Source: Mesorhizobium sp. (GTDB taxonomy: Bacteria; Pseudomonadota; Alphaproteobacteria; Rhizobiales; Rhizobiaceae). Taken from it: a DNA stretch of 64,000 nucleotides. Numbering within the stretch: position 1 is the first letter of the stretch; every line of letters begins with the position of its first letter. Below, piece by piece: positions 26,022-36,128 of this stretch. Below the pieces are notes generated by a model. The model saw only the letters and a list, made by a program, of their open reading frames with translations. It had not been told where the DNA came from and made no database searches. The position numbers and the translations under genes were made by a program. The DNA lies in the NCBI GenBank assembly GCA_004017275.1, contig SAKE01000001.1:620001-684000 (forward strand). Reading direction: 5' to 3'.

Positions 26022-26687
26022 ATGTCCGACGACAGTTTTATCCGTGAAGTCAACGACGAGATCCGTCGCGAACAGGCGCAGGCTCTGTGGGACCGTTTCG
26101 GTCCCGCTCTGATTGTCGTCGCGATCCTCGTGGTGCTCGGCACCGCCGCCTTCGTCGGCTATCGCTATTGGGACGAGACGCGCGCCAACCGCTCCGGCGA
26201 TGCGTTCTCGCAGGCGCTAAAGCTTGCCAATGACGGTAAGAACGATGAGGCGCTGACCGCACTTGATCAGTTGGAGAAGGATGGCTACGGCGCCTATCCG
26301 CTGCTCGCCCGCATGCGCGGCGCGACGGTCAAGGCGAACAAGGGCGACGTCGCCGCCGCGGTCAAGGATTTCGACGAAGTCGCTGCCGACACGGCCATTC
26401 CCCAGGGCATTCGCGATATGGCGCGGCTCAGGGCGGCGCTGCTACTGGTCGATAATGGCTCCTTCGCCGATGTCTCCAGCCGTGTCGAGGCGCTGACATC
26501 CGACACCAACACGCTGCGCCATACGGCGCGCGAGGCGCTCGGCCTTTCCGCATGGAAAGAAGGCAAGACCCAGGATGCGCTGAAGCTGTTCGACCAGATC
26601 GCCGCCGATGACGGCGCCCCGCGCAACACCCGCGAGCGTGCAACGTTGATGTCCGAGTTGATCCGCGGGTCGGGCAGTGCGTCGTGA
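26022..26687 (+). CDS. YfgM-like tetratricopeptide membrane protein
   Basis: A 221-residue protein with one N-terminal helix ([25 protein letters not shown], about 27-51) and a TPR_21 periplasmic part. In enterobacteria YfgM is an ancillary SecYEG subunit that works with periplasmic chaperones. It overlaps the der start (GTGA), and a TPR gene in front of der is a conserved arrangement. Confidence 0.88.
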   Translation: MSDDSFIREVNDEIRREQAQALWDRFGPALIVVAILVVLGTAAFVGYRYWDETRANRSGDAFSQALKLANDGKNDEALTALDQLEKDGYGAYPLLARMRGATVKANKGDVAAAVKDFDEVAADTAIPQGIRDMARLRAALLLVDNGSFADVSSRVEALTSDTNTLRHTAREALGLSAWKEGKTQDALKLFDQIAADDGAPRNTRERATLMSELIRGSGSAS

Positions 26688-28117
26688 CCTTCAAAGTCGC
26701 CATCATCGGCAGACCTAACGTCGGCAAATCGACTCTTTTCAATCGGCTGGTGGGAAGGAAGCTGGCGCTTGTCGACGACACGCCGGGCGTCACCCGCGAC
26801 CGCCGCGTCCACGCCGCCAAGCTTTACGACCTGCATTTCGATGTCATCGACACCGCCGGCTTCGAGGACGCGGGCGCGTCGACCTTGCCCGGCCGCATGC
26901 GTGCGCAGACAGAGATCGCCATCCGCGAGGCCGACCTGATCTTCTTCACCATCGACGCGAAGTCCGGCCTGTTGCCTGACGACAGGACCTTCGCCGAGAT
27001 CGTGCGCAAGTCAGGCAAGCCGGTGGTGCTGGTCGCCAACAAGGCCGAAGCGAAGGGCGCCCAGGGCGGCATGCTGGAGGCCTGGGAACTCGGCCTTGGC
27101 GAGCCGATCCCGGTTTCGGCCGAACATGGCCAGGGCCTGCCCGACCTGCGCGATGCCGTGATCGGCGCGCTCGGCGAAGCGCGTGCTTTTGGCGAAAATG
27201 AAGATGGCGAAGACGAAGAAATCGCTGCCGGCGAGGTTCTGATCGGCGAGGATATCGCCGATCCGGATGCCGAGCACAGCTATGACGACACCAAGCCGAT
27301 GCGCATCGCCGTCGTCGGTCGTCCCAATGCCGGCAAGTCGACGCTGATCAACGCACTGATCGGCGAAGAACGGCTGCTCACCGGGCCGGAGGCCGGCATC
27401 ACCCGTGATTCCATCTCCGTCGATTGGGATTGGCATGGCCGCCGCCTGAAATTGTTCGATACGGCCGGCATGCGCCGCAAGGCCAGGATCCATGAAAAGC
27501 TGGAAGTGATGTCGGTGCAGGACGGCCTGCGCGCTATCCGCTTCGCCGAGATCGTCATCATCGTGCTCGACGCCACCATTCCCTTCGAGAAGCAGGATCT
27601 GCAGATCGCCGACCTGATCATCCGCGAGGGCCGCGCACCGGTGATTGCCTTCAACAAATGGGACCTGATCGACCATCCGCAGGAGCTTCTGGCCGAACTG
27701 CGTGAGAAGACGGAGCGGCTGCTGCCCCAGGTCCGCGGCATCCAGGCCGTCCCTGCCTCGGCCGAGACCGGACGCGGCCTCGACAAGCTGATGGATGCGG
27801 TGCTGAGGACCCACAAGGTGTGGAACAGCCGCGTCTCGACCGGCAAGCTCAACCGCTGGCTGGAAAGCATCCTGGCGCACCATCCGCCGCCTGCCGTGGC
27901 CGGGCGCCGCTTGAAGATCAAATATGTCACCCAGGCCAAGACACGGCCGCCGGGTTTCGTCGTCCAGTGCTCGCGGCCCGATGCGATGCCGCAATCCTAT
28001 GTCCGCTATCTCTCCAACAGCCTGCGTGAAGCCTTCGACATGCCTGGCGTGCCGATCCGCATTGCGCTGCGCACATCGGACAATCCGTTCGCCGGCAGGG
28101 CGAACAAGCGCAAATAA
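26684..28117 (+). CDS. der: ribosome biogenesis GTPase Der (EngA)
   Basis: A 477-residue protein with two GTPase domains and a C-terminal KH-like domain, required for 50S ribosomal subunit assembly. First P-loop GRPNVGKS at 9-16, DTAG 56-59, NKAE 119-122; second P-loop GRPNAGKS at 212-219, then DTAG and NKWD. An acidic linker (ENEDGEDEE) separates the domains. GTG start 26684, coupled to the preceding gene. Confidence 0.97.
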   Translation: MTFKVAIIGRPNVGKSTLFNRLVGRKLALVDDTPGVTRDRRVHAAKLYDLHFDVIDTAGFEDAGASTLPGRMRAQTEIAIREADLIFFTIDAKSGLLPDDRTFAEIVRKSGKPVVLVANKAEAKGAQGGMLEAWELGLGEPIPVSAEHGQGLPDLRDAVIGALGEARAFGENEDGEDEEIAAGEVLIGEDIADPDAEHSYDDTKPMRIAVVGRPNAGKSTLINALIGEERLLTGPEAGITRDSISVDWDWHGRRLKLFDTAGMRRKARIHEKLEVMSVQDGLRAIRFAEIVIIVLDATIPFEKQDLQIADLIIREGRAPVIAFNKWDLIDHPQELLAELREKTERLLPQVRGIQAVPASAETGRGLDKLMDAVLRTHKVWNSRVSTGKLNRWLESILAHHPPPAVAGRRLKIKYVTQAKTRPPGFVVQCSRPDAMPQSYVRYLSNSLREAFDMPGVPIRIALRTSDNPFAGRANKRK

Positions 28118-28168
28118 GCGGTTGGGCTCGAATGAGCCGCTTTGCTCGCGGGAGTTCTCCGCAACGTT

Positions 28169-28345
28169 GGCGGGACAGCACCCCCCTCTGGCCTGCCGGC
28201 CATCTCCCCCGCAAGGAGGGAGATCAGCAGTTCGTTCTGACGGCGCCTTTCCTGCAACGTTGAAGATTCGCGAGAGCACTCGCGACATCCAATCTCCCCC
28301 CTTGCGGGGGAGATGTCCGGCAGGACAGAGGGGGTGTGACGGAAC
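28169..28345. repeat. long palindromic intergenic repeat (type A, copy 2)
   Basis: Arms at about 28169-28226 and 28288-28345, each with a CTCCCCC...GGGGGAG hairpin and the CCTGCCGG / CCGGCAGG block, inverted to each other. Lies between the convergent der and LysR genes. Confidence 0.85.
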
Positions 28346-28372
28346 GCGACGCTGGATACCTGTTCCGGCTGT

Positions 28373-29281
28373 CTAAGCGACCTCCTTCAACCGCTCGTCC
28401 CGTGGCAGCGCCTGCGACGCCGCCTGCAACAATATGTCGGCCAGCCGCGCTGCCACCGGATCCAGTTCTGCGTCCCTGCGATGCAGGAACAGCGCCATTT
28501 TGGGCAGTGCCGGCAATCCGGCGATCTCAGGCGTCATCGCGCTGACGCTGGCCGGCAGGCCGATGTCGGTGCGGATCGTCAGCCCCAGCCCCGCCGCAAC
28601 GGCTGCCCAGATGCCGCCAAGGCTCGGGCTGGAAAAGGCCATGCGCCAGGGCAAGCCGGCACGGTCGAGCGTTTCGGTTGCCACCGTGCGCAAAAGACAT
28701 GGTGCTTCGAGCGCCACCAGCGGCAGTGGTTCACCGTCGCGCAGGCTGGTCTCGACGCGCTTTGCCGGACCGATCCAGCGCATCGGCACATCGGCGACAT
28801 GCTGGCTATAGGGCAGCGTCTCGCCGCTGTGCCAGGCGAGTGCGATGTCGAGGCTGCCTGACAGGATCCGTTCGGCAAGCTCGTGGCTGCGTGCGATCCT
28901 GGCTTCGATCTTGACCTTGGGGTGCGCCCGGGCAAAGCGGCCGAGCACGTCGGGCAGCACCGCCTCGCCGAAATCCTCTTGCAGGCCGAGCCTTACCCAT
29001 CCTTCCAACTCGACATCGTGGATGGCGGATGCCGCTTCGTCGTTGAGATCGATCAGCCGGCGCGCATAGCCGAGCATGGTCTCGCCGGCCTCGGTCAAGG
29101 CGAGGCCGCGCCCCGATTTGCGGAAGATCGGCGTCGCCGCCTGTTCTTCCAGTTTCTTCAACTGCGCACTGACCGCTGACGTCGACCGGCCAAGCCGGTC
29201 AGCCGCCTTGGCAAAGCTGCCCAGTTCCATGCCGGTGACGAAGCTGCGGAGAACATCGAGGTCGAATGTCACGCGTCGCAT
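28373..29281 (-). CDS. LysR family transcriptional regulator
   Basis: A 302-residue regulator with the winged-helix region GSFAKAADRLGRSTSAVSAQLKKLEEQ at residues 21-47. It is divergent from the MFS gene at 29402, with 120 nt between them containing LysR-type dyads, so it probably controls that transporter. Confidence 0.92.
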   Translation of the reverse strand: MRRVTFDLDVLRSFVTGMELGSFAKAADRLGRSTSAVSAQLKKLEEQAATPIFRKSGRGLALTEAGETMLGYARRLIDLNDEAASAIHDVELEGWVRLGLQEDFGEAVLPDVLGRFARAHPKVKIEARIARSHELAERILSGSLDIALAWHSGETLPYSQHVADVPMRWIGPAKRVETSLRDGEPLPLVALEAPCLLRTVATETLDRAGLPWRMAFSSPSLGGIWAAVAAGLGLTIRTDIGLPASVSAMTPEIAGLPALPKMALFLHRRDAELDPVAARLADILLQAASQALPRDERLKEVA

Positions 29282-29308
29282 TTTATTAATCCCGTTTTCC
29301 AGGATATT

Positions 29309-29334
29309 AAGTTCAAAACTTCCTGATTTTCAGG
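29309..29334. promoter_or_regulatory. dyad symmetries in the LysR-MFS divergent region
   Basis: AAGTT-CAA-AACTT at 29309-29321 abuts CCTGA-TTT-TCAGG at 29322-29334. Adjacent short dyads in a divergent LysR promoter are candidate binding sites for the regulator at 28373-29281. This is a positional inference. Confidence 0.45.
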
Positions 29335-29401
29335 ACAAATTTATGGCGCTAGAGACTAACCGTCAAGGCTAGAGACGCTGGCCAAGCACGGGAACGAAAT
29401 C

Positions 29402-30700
29402 ATGTCCGCCATTGTCAATTGCACCAACCGACAGCCGCCGGAACGCTTGGAGGATACGGCTGCCGGCTCCGCCGGGAGGGCATTCAAGCCCGGCCATCGC
29501 TGGAAGGTCCTGGGCATCGGCGTTGCCGCCAACGCCAGCTTCTCGGCCACCTTCTCCGGTATACCGGCAACGGCAGTCGTGCTTCGCCAGGGCTATCATT
29601 TGGGCAATGCCGAACTCGGCCTGGCACTCGGCCTTCTCGGGCTTGGGGTCGCGCTCAGCGAACTGCCCTGGGGCTTGCTCACCGACCGCTGGGGCGATCG
29701 CCGCGTGCTTCTAATCGGGCTCGGCGCGACGGCGGCGTGGCTCCTGGTCATGGCGATGCTGGTCGTGCCGACAAGGACCGGTGTTCCCGGTGTCACGCTG
29801 CTCTCCGCGAGCTTGCTCATCACCGGACTGCTCGGCGGCAGCGTGAACGGTTCGAGCGGCCGCGCGATCATGGGCTGGTTTCGGGAAAACGAGCGCGGCT
29901 TTGCCATGAGCATCAGGCAGACGGCGGTGCCGCTCGGCGGCGGCCTTGGCGCGCTCGTCCTGCCCTCGCTTGCCCTCGCTTTCGGCTTTGCCGCGGTGTT
30001 CGGGCTCCTGGCGGGTGCATCCGCTCTTTCTGCCTTGTTCGCCTGGCGCTGGCTGCACGAGCCACCGACGGCGGGCGAGGGCCATCTCGCTGCGACGGCT
30101 GTGGCCGGACCGGCGCCGCTGCGCAATCGCGACGTCTGGCGCATCGCGACCGCCATCGGCCTGCTCTGCTTTCCACAGGTGGCCGTGCTCACCTTCGCGT
30201 CGGTGTTCCTGCACGACTTCGTCGGGCTGGGAACGGCAGCGATCAGCGCCAGCCTCGCCGCCGTGCAGATCGGTGCCATGGTCATGCGCATCTGGAGCGG
30301 CCGCTTCACCGATCGCCACGGCAACCGCCGCCAGTTTCTTCGCTTGTGCAGCGCGCTCAGCGCTCTAGCCTTCGTGGCGCTCTGGGTGCTGGTCCTTGCC
30401 GGCCCCGCGACACCAGGCGGCCAGTTCTTCTCGATGACGCTCCTCTCCGGTGTGCTTATTGTCGCAGGAATCTCGGTCTCCGCCTGGCACGGCGTCGCCT
30501 ATACCGAGCTTGCCACGCTTGCCGGTGCCGGCCATGTCGGAACCGCGCTCAGTCTTGCCAACAGCTTCGTTTTCATCGGCTTCTTCCTGGTTCCGGTGGC
30601 CATTCCGGGACTCTTGCACCTTTGGTCATGGTCCGGTGTCTGGCTGTCCGCCGCCATTTGCGCGCTGATCGCCTGGCCGATCTTCCTGCGGCCGGCCTGA
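29402..30700 (+). CDS. MFS transporter
   Basis: A 432-residue, twelve-helix major-facilitator protein with the cytoplasmic loop motif GLLTDRWGDRRVLLIG at about residues 91-106. The hydrophilic N-terminal 35 residues precede the first helix. The divergent LysR regulator suggests inducible expression by a small acid or aromatic, but no substrate can be assigned. Confidence 0.9.
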   Translation: MSAIVNCTNRQPPERLEDTAAGSAGRAFKPGHRWKVLGIGVAANASFSATFSGIPATAVVLRQGYHLGNAELGLALGLLGLGVALSELPWGLLTDRWGDRRVLLIGLGATAAWLLVMAMLVVPTRTGVPGVTLLSASLLITGLLGGSVNGSSGRAIMGWFRENERGFAMSIRQTAVPLGGGLGALVLPSLALAFGFAAVFGLLAGASALSALFAWRWLHEPPTAGEGHLAATAVAGPAPLRNRDVWRIATAIGLLCFPQVAVLTFASVFLHDFVGLGTAAISASLAAVQIGAMVMRIWSGRFTDRHGNRRQFLRLCSALSALAFVALWVLVLAGPATPGGQFFSMTLLSGVLIVAGISVSAWHGVAYTELATLAGAGHVGTALSLANSFVFIGFFLVPVAIPGLLHLWSWSGVWLSAAICALIAWPIFLRPA

Positions 30701-30844
30701 ATGGCCTGCCGCAAAACTGCCCGACTTCACAACCACGACCTCAAGCCGACCGGGAAAACCCGATCGAACCCGTTAACGTCCCATCAAGGTTAATGCATCA
30801 TTTTGCTCTCCAGTGGGGTCTGTAGCGTTCCTGGAGAGAGTTCC

Positions 30845-32029
30845 GTGCATCGACGCGTGTTGAAGCGGCTGGTTGCCGCCGCCGGTGAGAGAAGACGTGG
30901 CTTTCTGCCTCCGTTCGTCATCGGTCTCGGCATCTGGATCGGCTTTCCAACGGTCGCCGCCTACCAGGACATGACGAGCCTCGTTTCCGGCCTCGAAGCA
31001 TCGAGCACCCGCTGGAATTCCTATGTCGAGAAATCCGTCGCCGGCTCGACCCATGCGGCCGAGATGCCGTTTGTCGATTCCGATGTCACCGGCTCCATCT
31101 CCGGATCGGGCGTCCACCTGGCCGGTGTCGGCAACGTGTCATTTCGCGGCAAGGGCGGCAAGGTCAGCGCGACGCCCGACGAGGATCGCGTCGTGCGCGC
31201 CGAGAAGAAAGGGCGCATCGTCCAGATGTCTCTCGTCGCACCGCCGAAGAACTTCAATGCCGGCTCGATCTTCGAGCGTACCTCCTCCTTGCTGCGGCCC
31301 AGCATGGACGGCGGCTTGAAGATGGCCTTCGCCAAACCGCAGATCAAAGGCAAGGAAATCCAGATCGCCGCGGCATTCCATGTGCGCGAGGACAAGAAGC
31401 CGGATCCAGGCGTGCCGGCCATGCTGGCAGCGCTGGTCAACAACGACCATCCGGATGTGCTGGCGACCGCCTATGCGCAGTCCGAGCCCGACTATGCCAA
31501 GGCTTCGCCCTTCGAAGCCCTGCTCCAGGACGAGCAGCCCAATGACGGCCGCTTCATTCCGCCGATGGCCAGGGGCGATCATTCCTGGATCCAGAACCCG
31601 CTGCCGGCGAGCGTCTTCTCCAAGAAGGAGCAGGCATGCCTGGCCAACGGCATCTATTTCGAGGCGAGGAGCGAATCCGTACGCGGCCAGGCGGCCGTCG
31701 CCCAGGTCATCCTCAATCGCGTCCGCAACCCGACCTATCCGAATTCGATCTGCGGCGTGGTCTACCAGAACGACAGCTGGTTCAACCGTTGCCAGTTCTC
31801 CTTCGCCTGCGACGGCAGGAGAAAGCGCATCGACAGTCCCGTCGCCTACAAGACCGCCCAGGATATCGCCATGGCTGTCACCGCCGGCAAGATCTTCATT
31901 CCGGAGGTCGGATCGTCGACCCACTACTATGCCCAATATGTCCATCCCGGCTGGGCACGTACGATGCAGAAGATGACCAAGATCGGCCTGCATATCTTCT
32001 ATCGAACCTATGGCGGCGGCTGGAGCTGA
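30845..32029 (+). CDS. SleB-type cell wall hydrolase
   Basis: A 394-residue protein with an N-terminal hydrophobic segment (FLPPFVIGLGIWIGFPTVAAY) and a C-terminal Hydrolase_2/SleB domain from about residue 260 (LANGIYFEARSESVRGQAAVAQVILNRVRNPTYPNSICGVVYQ; FSFACDG). Such domains cut peptidoglycan; the glutamate in YFEARSE is the likely catalytic residue. Start taken as GTG 30845, with GGAGAG just upstream. The middle 200 residues are low in recognisable domains. Confidence 0.87.
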   Translation: MHRRVLKRLVAAAGERRRGFLPPFVIGLGIWIGFPTVAAYQDMTSLVSGLEASSTRWNSYVEKSVAGSTHAAEMPFVDSDVTGSISGSGVHLAGVGNVSFRGKGGKVSATPDEDRVVRAEKKGRIVQMSLVAPPKNFNAGSIFERTSSLLRPSMDGGLKMAFAKPQIKGKEIQIAAAFHVREDKKPDPGVPAMLAALVNNDHPDVLATAYAQSEPDYAKASPFEALLQDEQPNDGRFIPPMARGDHSWIQNPLPASVFSKKEQACLANGIYFEARSESVRGQAAVAQVILNRVRNPTYPNSICGVVYQNDSWFNRCQFSFACDGRRKRIDSPVAYKTAQDIAMAVTAGKIFIPEVGSSTHYYAQYVHPGWARTMQKMTKIGLHIFYRTYGGGWS

Positions 32030-32197
32030 GTGCGGACCGGTCGCTGATCTTTGAAGCGGCGTGCTGTCGATCGAAGAGGCATTGCCCGGGGGATTCGCAC
32101 AACGCAGCCCCTTCATCGCGGCGGGCACGATGTCGCACCTGGCTAATTCTTTGATTTTGTTGCCTAAAATACATGGCAATGAACTTCCGTCCGTGGC

Positions 32198-32226
32198 TTG
32201 ACGGGCGCAAACCCTCTAACTATGTT
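32198..32226 (+). promoter_or_regulatory. promoter of the F0 ATP synthase operon
   Basis: TTGACG (32198-32203), a 17-nt spacer and TATGTT (32221-32226) form a near-consensus housekeeping promoter 58 nt before atpI. It is the only good match in the 254-nt gap after the wall hydrolase gene. Confidence 0.7.
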
Positions 32227-32283
32227 GCCGGCGACTTTAGAAGCGGACGGACGGTGACGGTCTGACCGGGCAGGGGGGTTGCG

Positions 32284-32691
32284 ATGGCCGATAAGAATGG
32301 GCCACACGGAACCGGAGAAACCGGCCGCGGCAAGCAGCATGAGCCCGACATCCGCGATGACGATCTTGAGCGCCGCCGGCGTGACCTTGAAGCTTCGCTT
32401 GCGACAAGGCGGCCGGACCGGCTCGAGGGGAAAGACGACGCGAAAGCGGGCAGTGCGGCCGGTTATGGCCAGGCGGTCAAACTCTCCAGCGAATTTATCG
32501 CCGGGGTCGTGGTGGGTGCCGGCATCGGCTGGATCATCGACCGTCTGGCGGGAACATCGCCATGGGGTCTGATCGTGTTTTTGCTGCTCGGTTTTGGCGC
32601 CGGAGTGCTCAATGTGATGCGTTCCGCCGGCGTTGTGGCAGAATTCGGACATGGCGATAAATCGCGCCGTGACCAAGACGACAGGAAATGA
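32284..32691 (+). CDS. atpI: ATP synthase assembly protein I
   Basis: A 135-residue protein; a long charged N-terminal tail, then two helices (SSEFIAGVVVGAGIGWIIDRLAG and WGLIVFLLLGFGAGVLNVMRSA) as in alphaproteobacterial AtpI (AtpZ/AtpI family), which helps assemble the c-ring. First gene of the F0 operon. Confidence 0.9.
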   Translation: MADKNGPHGTGETGRGKQHEPDIRDDDLERRRRDLEASLATRRPDRLEGKDDAKAGSAAGYGQAVKLSSEFIAGVVVGAGIGWIIDRLAGTSPWGLIVFLLLGFGAGVLNVMRSAGVVAEFGHGDKSRRDQDDRK

Positions 32692-32750
32692 CCGTGCTTC
32701 ATGTGCGGTAATGCTAACGAGGCCGTACGCGGCATTGACGGGGTTTGAAC

Positions 32751-33509
32751 GTGGCAGCTGACAAGGTCGATCCGATCCACCAGTTCCATATCAACAAGCT
32801 GATTCCGATCGAGATCGGCGGCTATGACCTGTCTTTTACCAATTCGGCGCTGTTCATGGTCGCAACCGTGGTCGTTGCTGCCGCGTTCCTGTTTCTCACG
32901 ACGTCGAGCCGCAGCCTGGTTCCGGGACGGTTGCAGTCGGTCTCCGAGATGGCCTATGAGTTCGTCGGCAACATGTTGCGCGATGCCGCCGGCACGCAAG
33001 GCATGAAGTTCTTCCCGTTCGTGTTCTCGCTGTTCATGTTCGTGCTGGTCGCCAATCTGCTTGGGCTGTTCCCGTATTTCTTCACGGTCACCAGCCACAT
33101 CATCGTCACCTTCGGCCTCGCCGCTTTGGTGATCGCAACCGTGGTCGTCTACGGCTTCATGAAGCATGGTCTTGGTTTCCTGAAACTGTTCGTGCCGCAT
33201 GGCGTGCCGGTGTTCCTGCTGCCGCTGGTGGTGCTGATCGAGGTGATCTCCTTCGTGTCGCGCCCGGTCAGCCTCTCGGTTCGTCTGTTCGCCAACATGC
33301 TCGCCGGCCACATCACGCTGAAGGTGTTCTCCGGGTTCGTCGTCAGCCTGAGCGCGCTCGGCGCGGTCGGCGTCGCCGGCTCGATCCTGCCGCTGGCAAT
33401 GGCGGTGGCGCTGACGGCGCTGGAACTGCTGGTCGCTTTCCTGCAGGCCTACGTCTTTGCCGTGTTGACCTGCATGTACCTCAACGACGCCCTGCACCCC
33501 GGGCACTAG
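32751..33509 (+). CDS. atpB: F0F1 ATP synthase subunit a
   Basis: A 252-residue membrane subunit forming the proton half-channels. The critical arginine lies in [12 protein letters not shown] near residues 180-192. Start GTG 32751. It sits in the operon between atpI and atpE. Confidence 0.95.
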   Translation: MAADKVDPIHQFHINKLIPIEIGGYDLSFTNSALFMVATVVVAAAFLFLTTSSRSLVPGRLQSVSEMAYEFVGNMLRDAAGTQGMKFFPFVFSLFMFVLVANLLGLFPYFFTVTSHIIVTFGLAALVIATVVVYGFMKHGLGFLKLFVPHGVPVFLLPLVVLIEVISFVSRPVSLSVRLFANMLAGHITLKVFSGFVVSLSALGAVGVAGSILPLAMAVALTALELLVAFLQAYVFAVLTCMYLNDALHPGH

Positions 33510-33585
33510 CCCAAGAATTTCCGGCCCAAGAATCGGCGCCGGATGGAAATCGCAACGGAATTTTAGATCCAAAGGAGTTGAACAA

Positions 33586-33810
33586 ATGGACGCAGAAGCA
33601 GCAAAGTACATCGGCGCCGGCATCGCTTGCCTGGGCATGGGTGGCGCGGGCATTGGCCTCGGCAACATCTTCGGCAGCTATCTCGCAGGCGCGCTGCGCA
33701 ACCCGTCGGCTGCCGATGGCCAGTTCGGCCGTCTGATCTTCGGCTTCGCCGTGACCGAAGCTCTGGGCATCTTCTCGCTTCTCATCGCGCTTCTGGCCCT
33801 GTTCGGCTGA
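33586..33810 (+). CDS. atpE: F0F1 ATP synthase subunit c
   Basis: A 74-residue hairpin of two helices that builds the rotor ring. The proton-carrying acid is E59 in [10 protein letters not shown], the loop RNPSAA is present, and an AAAGGAG ribosome site precedes the ATG. Confidence 0.97.
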   Translation: MDAEAAKYIGAGIACLGMGGAGIGLGNIFGSYLAGALRNPSAADGQFGRLIFGFAVTEALGIFSLLIALLALFG

Positions 33811-33890
33811 GCCCCTCTTCGGCCACAAGCCATGAGAGGATTGGACAGGCCGGCCGCGCAAGCGGCGGGCCTGAATTTCGGGGATAGTCC

Positions 33891-34490
33891 ATGTTCGTGA
33901 CATCTGCCTTCGCGCAAGAGTCCGCGCCATCAGCCGATACCAGCCACGTTGCGACGGAAGGCGACACGCATTCCGGCACCGGCGTGCCTGCCGAAGCGCA
34001 CGGCACGTTTCCGCCATTCGATCCTGCGACGTTCCCGTCGCAGCTTCTGTGGCTGGCGATCACCTTCGGGCTGTTCTATCTCTTCCTGAAGCGGGTTGTG
34101 ATGCCGCGCGTCGGGGGCATCATCGATGTCCGCAACGACCGCATCACGCAGGATCTCGATCAGGCAGCTAAGCTAAAGGGCGAGGCCGACGCAGCCGTTG
34201 CTGCCTACGAGCAGGAACTGGCGGAAGCCAAGGCCAAGGCCAACGCGATCGGCCAGCAGGCCAACGATGCGGCCAAGGCCGAAGCCGAGACCGCACGCAA
34301 GAAGGTCGAGGCCGCGCTCGACGAAAAGCTTGGCGAGGCCGAAGCCCGCATTTCTTCCATCAAGGCCAATGCCATGAAGGAAGTGGGCAGCATTGCCGAG
34401 GACACCGCTTCGGCGATCGTCGAGGCCTTGGTCGGCGGCAAGGCCAGCAAGGCCGAGATAGCGGCCGCGGTCAAATCCGTGGCCCGGTGA
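33891..34490 (+). CDS. atpF': F0F1 ATP synthase subunit b'
   Basis: A 199-residue peripheral-stalk subunit; one helix (QLLWLAITFGLFYLFLKRVVMP, about 50-71) and a long coiled coil rich in Ala, Glu and Lys. Alphaproteobacteria carry two diverged b subunits; this one has the long polar N-terminus of b'. It ends 10 nt before atpF. Confidence 0.93.
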   Translation: MFVTSAFAQESAPSADTSHVATEGDTHSGTGVPAEAHGTFPPFDPATFPSQLLWLAITFGLFYLFLKRVVMPRVGGIIDVRNDRITQDLDQAAKLKGEADAAVAAYEQELAEAKAKANAIGQQANDAAKAEAETARKKVEAALDEKLGEAEARISSIKANAMKEVGSIAEDTASAIVEALVGGKASKAEIAAAVKSVAR

Positions 34491-34500
34491 GGAGCGCATC

Positions 34501-34992
34501 ATGGATTACACATCTCTCGCGACGCTCTGGGCCACGATAGCCCTGGTCATCTTCCTCGGCGTTGCCGTCTACATCAAGGTGCCTCGGCTGATCGCCAAGG
34601 CACTCGACGCTCGCGCCGCCAGGATCAGCAATGAGCTGGACGAAGCGCGCCGGCTGCGCGAGGAGGCCCAGCAGCTGCTCGGCCAGTATCAGCGCAAGCG
34701 CAAGGAAGCCGAGCAGGAGGCCGCCGACATCGTCGCCGCCGCCAAGCGCGAAGCCGACATGCTTGCCGCGGAAGCGCACAAGAAGACCGAGGACTATGTC
34801 GTCAGGCGCACCGCGCTTGCCGAACAGAAGATCGGCCAGGCCGAGCGTGACGCCATCAGCGAAGTCCGCGCCAGCGCCGTCGATATCGCCGTCGAGGCAG
34901 CGCGCGCGCTGCTCGCCGGCAAGATCGACGCCAAGGCCGGTGCCGATCTGTTCAAGGCCTCGCTCGCGGACGTGAAGTCGAAGCTGAACTGA
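34501..34992 (+). CDS. atpF: F0F1 ATP synthase subunit b
   Basis: A 163-residue stalk subunit with an N-terminal helix (LATLWATIALVIFLGVAVYI) and a coiled coil. Last gene of the F0 operon; F1 genes are not in the window, as expected for this group where F0 and F1 are separate operons. Confidence 0.94.
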   Translation: MDYTSLATLWATIALVIFLGVAVYIKVPRLIAKALDARAARISNELDEARRLREEAQQLLGQYQRKRKEAEQEAADIVAAAKREADMLAAEAHKKTEDYVVRRTALAEQKIGQAERDAISEVRASAVDIAVEAARALLAGKIDAKAGADLFKASLADVKSKLN

Positions 34993-35015
34993 GCCTTCGC
35001 GGCCCCATACAATCA

Positions 35016-35046
35016 AAGCCGCCCGGGCGACCTGGCGGCTTTTTTG
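35016..35046 (+). terminator. intrinsic terminator of the F0 operon
   Basis: AAGCCGCC, a 10-nt loop, GGCGGCTT and then a T-run, starting 24 nt after the atpF stop. Confidence 0.9.
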
Positions 35047-35077
35047 TTGTGGAGAGTGCGCAAGACGCCGAAGCGGT

Positions 35078-35262
35078 CAATCTCCCCCCTCGTGGGGGAG
35101 ATGCCCGGCAGGGCAGACGGGGGGCGTGAAGGGACGCTAACCTTTGTTGTCCTGCGATCTACCGGGACAAGCTCGAGGGCGCAATTGCAATCGATAGAGA
35201 GGCCGGCGGGGCAGCGCCCCCCTCTGTCCTGCCGGACATCTCCCCCACGAGGGGGGAGATTG
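35078..35262. repeat. long palindromic intergenic repeat (type A, copy 3)
   Basis: Arms at about 35078-35130 and 35207-35262 with the hairpins CTCCCCCCTCGTGGGGGAG and its inverted partner, and the GCCCGGCAGGGCAGACGGGGGG block. It lies between convergent atpF and rnhB. Confidence 0.85.
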
Positions 35263-35281
35263 GCTTGTCGCCGCCGTCGGC

Positions 35282-35977
35282 TCACTCCAATCCGGCGAAG
35301 CTCTCTTCTTCCACCACCTCAACCCCACCCAACCTGAACGGTGCAAACGACACGCGGTGCAGCCGTGCCACCGGGCCGTGCGCTTCGATCGCGGTGCGAT
35401 GGCGGACCGTGGCATAGCCCATGTGGACTTCGAACCCGTAGCGGTCGTGGTGATTGCCGCAGCCGCACATCATGCGGTCGCGCATCACCTTGGCGACGAT
35501 CGAGGCCGCGGCGATCGATTGCGAACGCTGGTCGCCCTTGATCAGCGCGCGCCCCGCGCAAGGCAGGCCCGGCGGCACGTCGCGTCCGTCGGCAAGGGCG
35601 AGCTTTGGTCGGACCGACAGCCCTACCAGCGCGCGGCGCATGGCTTCGAGGCTTGCCTTGAGGATGTTGCTGCCGTCGATGCCTTCGGCGCTGATGGAGG
35701 CCATTGAAACCGCCTGCGCAGAGCCGAGGATTCGCAGGAACAGGGCCTCACGCTGCAAATGACTGAGACGTTTGGAATCGTCGAGCCCGTCCGGAATGTT
35801 GGCCGGATCGAGCACCACGGCTGCGGCGACCACCGGCCCAGCCAGTGGACCTCGGCCGGCCTCGTCCATCCCGGCGACGGGCCACAGGCCGTCCGCCATC
35901 GCCTTCGTCTCGAAGGAGAAGTCGGGCTTCTCGATGATCTCAAAGAGAGGCGGAGAATCAGAACGCGCGCGAGCCAT
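35282..35977 (-). CDS. rnhB: ribonuclease HII
   Basis: A 231-residue enzyme that removes RNA from RNA-DNA hybrids and misplaced ribonucleotides. The catalytic DE pair is in [20 protein letters not shown] (D38, E39), followed by GLDDSKRLS and [16 protein letters not shown]. Start ATG 35977 (MARARSDS); the longer open frame upstream lacks a ribosome site. Confidence 0.95.
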   Translation of the reverse strand: MARARSDSPPLFEIIEKPDFSFETKAMADGLWPVAGMDEAGRGPLAGPVVAAAVVLDPANIPDGLDDSKRLSHLQREALFLRILGSAQAVSMASISAEGIDGSNILKASLEAMRRALVGLSVRPKLALADGRDVPPGLPCAGRALIKGDQRSQSIAAASIVAKVMRDRMMCGCGNHHDRYGFEVHMGYATVRHRTAIEAHGPVARLHRVSFAPFRLGGVEVVEEESFAGLE

Positions 35978-36128
35978 GTTGCGGCGAGGTTCGCATCGGC
36001 TCCGATTCTCCGCAAGTCCCTCCGGGTCGGGTGGGGCGCCGGACCGGGAGGGCACCGTCTGCAGGCCGGGGCAGGCCGGACGGGATTCTTGGTGCGCGAC
36101 GGTTCAACCACCGCGACGAATTATCTCT